DNA of 64,000 nt from Chloroflexus sp. Y-396-1 (GTDB lineage: Bacteria > Chloroflexota > Chloroflexia > Chloroflexales > Chloroflexaceae). The position numbers and the translations under genes are program-made. Positions within the stretch are counted from its first letter, which is position 1, and each line of letters begins with the position of its first letter. Shown here piece by piece: positions 28,750-38,200 of this stretch. A model generated the notes under the pieces. The model did no database searches. It saw only the letters and a list, made by a program, of their open reading frames with translations, and was not told where the DNA came from. The DNA is taken from the NCBI RefSeq assembly GCF_000516515.1, contig NZ_KI911784.1, forward strand, positions 4,750,633 to 4,814,632, in the 5' to 3' direction.

Positions 28750-29790
28750 CTACGCACGTGCAACGAGACGCACATTACGCAGATCCTGCAAATCAGCGCA
28801 GCCACTACAGAACATTGCGACCCGCAGCTCGCGGATAAATGCACTCAACCCTTCAATAACTGCCTCAGCACCACGCTCATTAATGGCATCGAAGAGAGCA
28901 GGTCGGGCAGTCCCAGCGAGATCGGCTCCCAATGCAATCGCCTTCGCTACGTCAACACCACTACGCACGCCACCCGATGCGATCAAGGTAACATCCGGTA
29001 GAGCTGCACGTACCTCACGTATACACTCGGTCGTCGGCAATCCCCAATCGGCGAAGGCACCGGCCACACGCCGACCGGTATCATTGGGCTGCCGAAAACG
29101 CTCGACCTCACTCCAACTGGTGCCGCCCGCACCGGCAACATCGATAATCCGCACTCCCACTTCGTAGAGCCGCACGGCATCGGTAGCACCAATCCCATTG
29201 CCGACCTCTTTAACAATCACCGGCACTTCCAGATAGCGACAGACCTGTTCAATCTTTGCCAGCAATCCTTTAAAATTAACGTCGCCTTCAGGTTGTACAG
29301 CCTCTTGCAACGGATTGAGGTGTAAGATCAACGCATCAGCTTCAATCATCTCTACCGCACGGCGACAATGATCGACGGTAAACCCGTAGTTAAGCTGAAC
29401 CGCACCAACATTAGCTAACAACGGAATACGCGGCGCGACTCGTCGTACCTGATAGGTACTGGCCAGACGGGGGTCCATCACTGCTGCCCGCTGCGATCCA
29501 ACCCCCATTGGTAAACCGAGGTGTTCCGCAGCCTCAGCCAGGGCCAGATTAATCCGCTCGGCACTCGATGTACCACCCGTCATCGAACTGATCAAGATTG
29601 GTGCTGAAATTGGCTTCCCAAGAAAGGTCGTGCGGGTATCGATCTCATTCAGATCAAGTTCAGGCAATGCCCGGTGGGGTAAACGGTAAGCAGCAAAACC
29701 GGTGGCAACTCCCTTCGCAGCAACATCTTCGTTTAACACGATCCGAATATGATCAACTTTTCGTGACTCGGTTTTGTCGTCACCGGGCAT
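28750..29790 (-). CDS. fni: Type 2 isopentenyl-diphosphate delta-isomerase
   Basis: 346 residues, an FMN-dependent TIM barrel. It interconverts isopentenyl and dimethylallyl diphosphate, supplying isoprenoids such as carotenoids, bacteriochlorophyll tails and quinones. Family signatures: the N-terminal [45 protein letters not shown], and the FMN-phosphate loop [11 protein letters not shown] followed by [16 protein letters not shown] precedes the ATG by 6 bases. It is first in a probable fni-recF unit, an unexpected pairing of isoprenoid and repair genes. Confidence 0.97.
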   Translation of the reverse strand: MPGDDKTESRKVDHIRIVLNEDVAAKGVATGFAAYRLPHRALPELDLNEIDTRTTFLGKPISAPILISSMTGGTSSAERINLALAEAAEHLGLPMGVGSQRAAVMDPRLASTYQVRRVAPRIPLLANVGAVQLNYGFTVDHCRRAVEMIEADALILHLNPLQEAVQPEGDVNFKGLLAKIEQVCRYLEVPVIVKEVGNGIGATDAVRLYEVGVRIIDVAGAGGTSWSEVERFRQPNDTGRRVAGAFADWGLPTTECIREVRAALPDVTLIASGGVRSGVDVAKAIALGADLAGTARPALFDAINERGAEAVIEGLSAFIRELRVAMFCSGCADLQDLRNVRLVARA

Positions 29791-30660
29791 AGAAAACTCC
29801 TGTTACAGACAAGGGAAGGCAAACCCTTGCTATCACCCCTTTAAAGCGATCATACCAACAAAAAGTGGGGGCGTCAAACCGAGGGCGCATTGTTTGAAAA
29901 GGAGGTACTATCAAATCTACGATGGTCAAAGAGCAGGCCTTAGAAATCTGGGATTTTTGGTCAAGCTCTCAGCGCCGGTGCTGCGGAGCACGCCCGACGC
30001 CCTCACCGTCCCCCTGGCCCTCTTTCTCTCCCACACGGGGAGAGGAAAGGGGATCGTGGGGGACTGATCACGTCGTAGTCGCACGAGCACGGTACGTGCC
30101 CAACGAGAAATCTGGGTTTTTGATCACGCTCTAAGGTCAATTCTTGATCATCAACTGGAGCTTTTTAACGTTTTTACCCTGCCCGGCAGCGGTGAGGGAG
30201 GCAAGAGGATGGAGGAAAGGAGAGAAAAAGAAACGGGTTCCAGACCGTTTGCAGCACGTGCAGAGGCGTACAAATGCTCATTCCAACAAAACGTCTGCGA
30301 CCAGCCCCGCGTTGGGTTGCCAATCATGCCCGTCGCCGCGTTGGTAGAGGCGGGTTTGGAACCGGCCCCCATGACGTGCTCCTGAGACGGGTACGGATTC
30401 CGCCGCTGCTACCGCAGGATGCAGGCCAGCAGCTCGTGCTTCTAGGGCTACCCGTGGGGCGGGGATCATCGTGAACGGATGCGTGATGGTTGTCGGTGTC
30501 CCTCCGCTTTTGCATCGGCTAGTCATTACAAATGACCCGAAGCTGAGAACTCCGAAAAGTCCTGGTCATCAACGTGAAGGATTTGCAAATTTGAACTTTA
30601 TATATTATTATATCCGATAACGATATTAGAAACAATTTTTTGTAGCAAAAGGTGTCAACG
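29791..30660. repeat. 870-base divergent spacer rich in dispersed repeats
   Basis: No gene. It contains two copies of the element AGAAATCTGGG-TTTTTG-TC--GCTCT (29942-29970 and 30106-30134), a palindrome of the CCCTCACC...CTCTCCCACACGGGGAGAGG type (29999-30055), a degenerate purine-rich/GGGTTCCAGACC segment (30190-30280), and the TCTGAAAA element copy at 30523-30565. The last 70 bases are AT-rich (TATATTATTATATCCG near 30600-30616) and probably hold the promoter of the regulator gene. Confidence 0.65.
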
Positions 30661-31221
30661 ATGCCACTTAAAAACTTCGCGGTGATCAACCACCCGGTAC
30701 GTATGCGCATTTTTCAGGCCCTTAACGGTGCCGAACTCTCGATCAATCAACTGGCAAAAGTCTTACCGGATGTGCCCAAACCTTCGCTGTATCGACACAT
30801 TCACAAGCTGCTCGATGCTGAGGTTATCCGCGTCGCCCGAATGCGGCTCGTCAACGGTATCGAGGAGCGATTTTTTACTGCGAACGAGGGGTTGATCGAC
30901 CCGGCAGACGTGTACCAACCAGGCGGTCTTGAGCAGTTTGCCGACCACGTTCGCCTGTACGGTACCTCTGTTGCCCAGGAATTGGCCGATTATGTATTGA
31001 AACGCGGTGATCCGGACCTGAACAATATTGCAGCCCGCGATCATGTCTTCTACGCTACCGAGGAAGAGTTCAAGCACGTGCGTGAGACTATCTACGAACT
31101 GCTACGGACGATGGAAGCTCTACAACCTGCCGAAGGGCGGAGCAAGCGTCGGATGTTTATTATGGGGCATCCGCTGCAAGCCGCTGAGATAGTTGAGTCG
31201 GCAGAGACAAACGATGATTGA
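30661..31221 (+). CDS. ArsR-like winged-helix transcriptional regulator
   Basis: 186 residues from the ATG at 30661; a GTG three codons earlier lies inside the ribosome binding site AAAGGTG. The N-terminal winged helix (~5-75) has INHPVRMRIFQALNG, LSINQLAKVLPDVPKPSLYRHIHKLLDAEVI (recognition helix around PSLYRHIHKL) and a wing. The C-terminal ~110 residues are helical, with ATEEEFKHVRETIYELLRTM, as in HTH_20/ArsR-type regulators of drug or metal response. No metal-binding cysteines are visible, so it is not a metal sensor of the classical type. Its target is unknown; the closest neighbour downstream is on the other strand. Confidence 0.8.
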   Translation: MPLKNFAVINHPVRMRIFQALNGAELSINQLAKVLPDVPKPSLYRHIHKLLDAEVIRVARMRLVNGIEERFFTANEGLIDPADVYQPGGLEQFADHVRLYGTSVAQELADYVLKRGDPDLNNIAARDHVFYATEEEFKHVRETIYELLRTMEALQPAEGRSKRRMFIMGHPLQAAEIVESAETNDD

Positions 31222-31424
31222 GATATGTCTGAATGGGTGACAGAGAAGGTAGAAAGGCAGAAGGGTGAGAGGTAAAGAGAGATTTCTCAATTCGCCCCTG
31301 GCACGTTCTCATGCAGTTTAGATTCTACCCGTTCACCTCTGGATCGGAGGTTGTTGGGGCGTATCGTCGTGCACCGGATTGTTTTTACGCTCTGGAAAGG
31401 CTTTATTAGTGCCTATGCCTAGCC

Positions 31425-32261
31425 TTACAAATACTCACGCTGATTCACGCGGCGGCGCCACTCTTCTTTAATCTCAATCGCCGTACCCTGCGAAACAAGA
31501 AAGTCGAGCAGCAACCGGCCAAAGGTGTTTGCCTGTTCGAGGAAGGGAAAATGGCTGGCTTTCGGCAGTACTAGCAACTGAATCGGTCGTTCGGCCAGCT
31601 CGTTGAGGAATGAAGCGTGCGCCGGATTGACAATCGGGTCTTTGCCACCGTAGACAGCCAGTAGCGGTGTTTGCAATGAGATAATGAGCGGGCGTAAATC
31701 GGTCTCTAACAGCGATTCGTGAACTTGAGAAAGAACCCGCTCATTCAGACTTGAGGTGTCTTCTTCAATTTCTTTCTGAATATCCGGATCGGCCACCTGG
31801 AGGGTGCGCACCATACGCGCCCAACCATTCTGACTGGTATTCATGCCCAGCAATCGCGACAGGGTGCCTGGCTTGATATGCTGGGCCAAGACTTGACCGT
31901 GGAGCGGGGTAGCAACTGTCAACAGACGGTTAAACCGGTCGGGATACTGATGCGCGGCCATGATTGCAACCATACCCCCCATCCCATGACCAACGAGCGT
32001 GGCACGGGCAATGCCAAGGCGGTTCATGAACTGAATCAGCATCTCGACATACGTTGGCACAGTGAACTGATCACCACGACGGTCACTTTCGCCGAACCCC
32101 CAGAAATCAAAGGCATAGGCGCGATGTCGTTCAGCGGCCAGATCCATGATCGGCACCCAGTACCGCCACGAGCCGAGCCAGCTATGCAGAAAAATAATTG
32201 GCTGACCGCGCCCGAAAACTTCGTAGTGCGCCAGACGGTTATCGAGGTGGATAACACTCAT
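31425..32261 (-). CDS. Alpha/beta-hydrolase fold protein lacking the nucleophile Ser
   Basis: 278 residues with the full alpha/beta-hydrolase core: oxyanion strand PIIFLHSWLGS (~21-31), the GFGESD loop, nucleophile elbow LVGHGMGG (~89-96), acid Asp in YGGKDPIV (Asp208) and His in ASHFPF (His237). The elbow residue that should be Ser, Asp or Cys is Gly93 (codon GGG), so the canonical mechanism cannot work. Asp and His are retained. It may be a binding or sensory protein rather than an enzyme. Its ATG overlaps the kinase stop codon by 4 bases (ATGA), which implies coexpression with the giant kinase. Confidence 0.85.
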   Translation of the reverse strand: MSVIHLDNRLAHYEVFGRGQPIIFLHSWLGSWRYWVPIMDLAAERHRAYAFDFWGFGESDRRGDQFTVPTYVEMLIQFMNRLGIARATLVGHGMGGMVAIMAAHQYPDRFNRLLTVATPLHGQVLAQHIKPGTLSRLLGMNTSQNGWARMVRTLQVADPDIQKEIEEDTSSLNERVLSQVHESLLETDLRPLIISLQTPLLAVYGGKDPIVNPAHASFLNELAERPIQLLVLPKASHFPFLEQANTFGRLLLDFLVSQGTAIEIKEEWRRRVNQREYL

Positions 32262-35200
32262 ACTTCCACCCCCTCATCAGAGGTACCGCTTACCGTTTGC
32301 TGCAACGGAATTGCAAAAGCAAAGGTACTACCCTTTCCTAACTCACTCGTTACCCAGATTTCACCGCCGTGCATCTCCACCAATTGCTTGGCGATGCTCA
32401 AGCCCAAGCCGGTACCGCCAGCAATATCGCGCAGCGGATTATCGGCGCGATAGAACGGGCGGAACAATTTCTTCAACTGTTCCGGCGACATTCCTACGCC
32501 GGTGTCTTCTACCTCGATTTGCATCATATTAGCCCGGTTGAGGAAGGCACGCACAGTGATTGACCCGCCTTCGTAAGTGTACTTCACTGCATTCGAGAAG
32601 AGGTTGAAGATAATTTGACTCACCCGCTTTTGATCTGCCGTAACCGGCGGCAATGACGGCGAAGCCTCAATGCGCACGTTCATTCCCTTACGCTCGTATT
32701 CGAGGCGTAGGGATTGCACCACCTCTTCAATCACGGTAGGAATATCAACCTGAGTAAAGGTTAGTTTCTTCTTTGAGTCGGGTCGAGAGAATTCAAGGAT
32801 ATCTTCAATGAGTGCCCGTAACCGATTGGTATTATTCTTGATAATCGTCAGATAACTGATTTGATCCGGCGTCAGATTCAGACTTGCCGTCAGCAACAAG
32901 ACATCAACATATCCCTTAATAGCGGTAAGCGGTGTCCGCAACTCGTGGCTAACGTCTGAAATGAACTGGCGCTTCTCTTTGTCAGCCTCGATTTCACGGG
33001 TAATATCGCGCAAAACGACCACTTCACCGTAATGTTGTCCATCAGGGCTGCGTACCGGCGCAATATTGACGGCAATGACCTGGCTTGGATCGGTAAGATC
33101 AATTGACGTACTGAAAATTTTTTGCGTTTCGCGCATTCGGCGCAGTCCCTGTACAATTCCGTTGTATATCGTTTGCGCCCGCCGACGACTAGCTTCATCG
33201 TGACCAATCTCGGCCAGGTGGCTGAGTGGTTGATGTAAGAGATCATCCGCTGCGATTTCCAGAACTTGCTCGGCAGCAGGATTGAACAGCGTAACGTGTT
33301 GTTGTGGATCGAGCACGATCACTCCTTCCGACATCGAGCGGAAGACCGCCGCACTCTTAGATGTCTCTTCGCGCTGCTCTTCAAGCAGGACCGCATTCCG
33401 TAGTGCCAGATCGTTGATATAGCTGTAGAGCTGAGCATTGTTCACAGCAGCAGCAACCACGCTGGCAATCGTGCCGAGCAGGTTCATCTGCGAGTCGCTG
33501 AAGTACTGCCGCTCTGGACTTGACAAGATCAAGACACCGATTGCGGTATCGCTGGTCTGGAGCGGAACACCGGCCACTGAACAAACCTTCTCAGCGCGAC
33601 CGGCTTCCTTTATCCAGCGCGGATCGCGCTCGACATCAGGAATATTGACCGGTTCCAGATGTTGGATAATCCAGCCAGCCAGGCCTTCAGTACCATCTGA
33701 AAAGCGGAGCGGGATATTTGCAATCTCTGCCTGGCCACGTCCTTTCAGGATAGCCCGACAAACCAGATCGTTAGTAGTCGGATCACGCAGCATGAGCGAG
33801 CCACGCTCAACACCAATGCTTTCGGAAGTGAGTTCGAGTGCGCGCTGGATGATCAGGTTGAGATCGAGCTGTGTCGTCAGTTCCAGGGTAATTCGGTTAA
33901 CGGCTTCCAGCCGTTCTTTTTCCTCTGAGAGCAACCGTGTCGCTTGCTCGAGTTCGGCAGTACGTTCTCGCACACGCATGTCGAGATCAGCAGCCAGATT
34001 GCTGATCTGATCAAACAATCGTGCATTCTGTATTGCCTGACTGGCTTGACTAGCAACGGTAAAGGCAACGGCCAGTGCCTCTTCATCATAACTATCTGGC
34101 TCTCTGGCGCTAATAGTAAGCACCCCGACCAATTCATTATCAACCAGCAGTGGTGCACCAATCCATGAGCCATCACGCCAACCTAGACGACGCAGTTCAT
34201 TGAAACGCGGATCGAGCCAGGTATTCGCGATAAATACCGGCTGTTGTTCAATGGCCATAGTCTGGAAGAGGCTGCTATCTTCCAGTGCAATCCTGCTGAC
34301 TAATGTTTGTTCGGCACCAAAACCCCGTGTTTCAACCACGCGCAGATCACCGTAACCCTCATCACGCAAGAGCATGGCTGCGTCATCATACGGTATGATC
34401 CGTTGCAACTGTGTCAACACCAACGTCTGAATTTCGTTCAGCGCCAGGGTTGAGGTAAACGACTGTGCAACTTCACGCAACATATCGGCCTGATGGCGCC
34501 GCTTTTGCTCGTTAGCAAAGAGTTGTGCACTCTTGAGGGCCTGGGCAGCCTGGTTGGCGAGAATCGATAGCAGCGAAATCTGGTGTGCTGTCCATTCATA
34601 CGGTCGGCGCATACCGACCCAAATAACCGCCAGCCGCTCTTCGAGAGGACCGACGGCAATGCCAAGCGCACTACGCACACCCCATTTCAGGGCGTGATGA
34701 TCACCATTCTCAAAATCCGCCAGATCGCTAATGGCAATCGGCTGGTCACGACGCAGAAGGGCAGCCGTCAAACCATCACGCCGAAAATCGATCTGTACAT
34801 CGTCGCGAAATTCAACCCCATCGATCAGCACCTGCCGTTCGATGTTCCTCCGGCGATCAAGCCGGAGAACGGCGCCAAGTTCAGCGCGCAGCAAGCGTAC
34901 CGCCGCATCAGCCAGCAACATCAGAATCGTATCCGGTTCGAGCGTACCCGACAGATTCTGAGACACCTCGAACAGCGTGCTCATCTCAGCGGCGTTCTGT
35001 CTGATTTCACTAAACAGGCGGGCATTATTCAACGCTACTGCGGCCTGATTGGTGACCGTTGTGACAAAGCGGAGATCATTTTCATCAAACGCATGGGGGG
35101 TATAGCTCTGAATGTTAATGACACCGAGAACCTGATCACCGTAGATAATCGGCACGACGAGGTACGACTCTTCAACGGCCTCTTCATCACCGATGCGGCC

Positions 35201-38200
35201 TTGATCAATTACCAATCCCATCGCCCGCGCCGCCGCAGCGGTGCTGAGTAACAGGGGACGCCGATTACGGATCACCCAACCATTCGTGCCACCACCTAGA
35301 GGTCTTGGTTCGAGCACGAGCCGTTTGCCGCGATCATAAGCTATCGGGTAGCTAATCGTATTGGTAACCTCGTCATACAATCCAATCAACGAGGTGCTGG
35401 TATCAATAATTTCGCCGATACCTTGATGGAGCCTCTCGATGAGTTCGTAAATATCTAGTGAAGCATTAACTGCGGCACTGATGCGATTGATAATCGAGAG
35501 TTCGGCAATTCGTTGCTCACGCTCTTCAAACAGGCGCGCATTTTCCAGCGCAATGGCTGCCTGATCGGCCAGACCAACCAGCAACAGCATCTCGTCGTTG
35601 GTAAACTGCCGTCGGTAGTTGGTCATCACGCTAAGCACACCAATAATTTGCTCGCGATAGATGACCGGTACGCCCATAAACGAAATCAAGTTATTGCGGC
35701 GCTGGTAGTTGGGATAGAGTGACCCACCCAACTCATTGACATCCTCAATAATCAGTGGTTGACCGGTTTCGGCAACACGTCCGGTAAAGCCTTGGCCGAT
35801 GGGAACCCTCATCGTGCGGGCCTGTTCAGCAGGGATACCATCAAGGGCAGCTGGCGTCAGTACGTTGCCTTCACTGATCGTCCACAGCGCCACAGTAGTG
35901 ACATTAAGCTGGCGACTTACCAGTTCCAGGAGCTTGTTCAGCACCTCTTGCGGGCGTAACAACGAGGATAGAATACGCGCCGCATCAAGTAGGGTGGAAA
36001 GTTCACGAACTTTCTGACGGGTCGCTTCGGCACTGCGCTGAGCCTCAGCCGTTGCCCGTGCACGAGCAATGGCTATACTGGTTTGATTAGCAATCGTCTG
36101 ACATAGCTCAAGAGCCTGGGGAGAGAAGGTACCGTGTCGTCCGACGAAGTCTAGCCCTACCGCGCCAATTACTTCGTCGTTCAAAATAATCGGAATGATC
36201 CCGATCGAGCGAATATCAAGCGCACGGAAGGTAGGATGTGATGGTGCAAAGAGTGGATCGTTCTGGGCATCTTCTGAAACGAGTGGGCGCTTCTCTCGAT
36301 CTAGCCAGTCAACCGATGGATTATCGAACAGTTGAATCCGTAATTGATCCAGGATCCCACTATGAACGTATTCAGCTACTGCTGGTGCATATCCGCTGGC
36401 GCGATCGTATATCACCATCCGCGCCTGATCGACTCCGGTAGCAGCGGCCATTGCGTTCACAATCTCTTGATAGATAGCTTTCAAATCGGTGAGAGCGTTG
36501 GTTGCTGCTGCTACCCGGTTCACGATGGCGAGCTGCTCAACTTGCGCTTGCGCCTGTTCGAGCAGACGTGCGTTCTGTACGCCTAGGGCCAGTTGGTTGG
36601 CAATCGTCGTTAGAAATGCGCGTTCACGCTCGCGGTAAAGGCCTGGAGTGTAGCTCATGACTGCGAGCACCCCAACCACCGTTTGCTCACCAATCAGTAA
36701 TGGTACCCCTAGCCAAGAGGCTGATCGGCGATTTGAACCAAATGAAATCGGTTGGAAGTGAAAACCAGCCTGTTCGCGCTCGGTGCTCAGATCGAAAAAT
36801 TGCAGTGGTTGGCGTGTTCGAATAATGTGTTCGGTCAGACTTCCCGGTACAGGTGGCTGACGGTACTCGGTAAACGATTCGACCCCTTCATCTACTTCGT
36901 AGCAAAGGGTCATCTCACCGTTTTCGGGATCGTACAGTATTGCCACAAAGGAATCGAGTGAAAGAAACGTTTGCAAATGCCGATGGACATCACGCAGCAT
37001 TTGCTTTGGATCAAGTGTCGAGGCGATGATCTGCCCAATGCGATTGATACTGTTTAGCTCAATGATCCGTCGTTCTCGTTCGGCAAACAGACGAGCATTT
37101 TCGAGCGCAATCGCCAACTGATTGGCCAGCGCGACCAGAAAGCGGAGGGTGCGATCGTGAAATGCCTTTGGCGTGTTACTCTGCACCGAAAGCACCCCGA
37201 TCACATGCCCCTGACTGATCAGAGGGATGCCAAGCCACGAGCGAACCTGTTGTGCTTCACTGACTAGTATGTGAGCCTGAGCACGAAACTCACTCACCAG
37301 CAGATCATCGATCCGTAACGGTTGGCTTTCATCAATCACCTTCGCGATCAATCCACTCTTCGGGATGACCTGCTTAACATATTCGCTAAGGTCTTCACCG
37401 TGCTGTTTGAACAGTTCAAAACGAACGGTCTCTTGTTCAGCGTCATAACTAGCAATATAGAAGAAATCCGGTGTGCCGAGAAAGGCGACAATTTCCTGAT
37501 AGACCCGTTGGAGCAGGGTATCGAAATCAACGGTTGAAGTCAGTGCAGCGCCAACGTGAAACAGAGCTGCCATCTCTTCGGCTCGATCACGCGCCTCACG
37601 TAACAGAAGGTGGTTTTCAATGGCAATTGCTGCCTGATTGGCAAAAATTTCCAGCGGTTCAATTTCACGAGCGGTTGGGCGCTGCCGATTTTCGGTATCA
37701 CTAGCAAAGATTATGCCTAGCAGCGTACCCTCGGTTGAGTAGAGGGGAATACACAACCGATCGTCGAGTTGCCATTCGCCGGCAGAGCGAGCCTCACTGA
37801 ATGGATGGTAGTCAAAGATACCGGTATCGAACCCCTGCTCCAGTTTGTGCGCCTCTTCTTCCGGGATAAAGTAGGCTCGACCCAAGCGGAAGCGCGGATC
37901 GAGATAGCGCGTTGCCAGGACAATATCGAGAGGGTGTGTTGCCAGTTGTGCCATTTCAGCCAATGGGATGCCGGCTGCTGCTTCCAGATAGAGGTGTTGC
38001 GGATCGTCGAGACGGATCAGGCAGAACAGCACCGTGCGCAGGCCAATAGCTTCGATGATACTATACCCGATCTGTTCCAGCAGGCTTGATAACGGTTGGT
38101 CAGCCCGCATAGCCTGCCCGATCTCGAGCACATCGTTCAGGATGTCGGCCCGCCGCTGTAGTATCTTGGCCATGTGCTCAAGTTCAAGATAATGTTGAGC

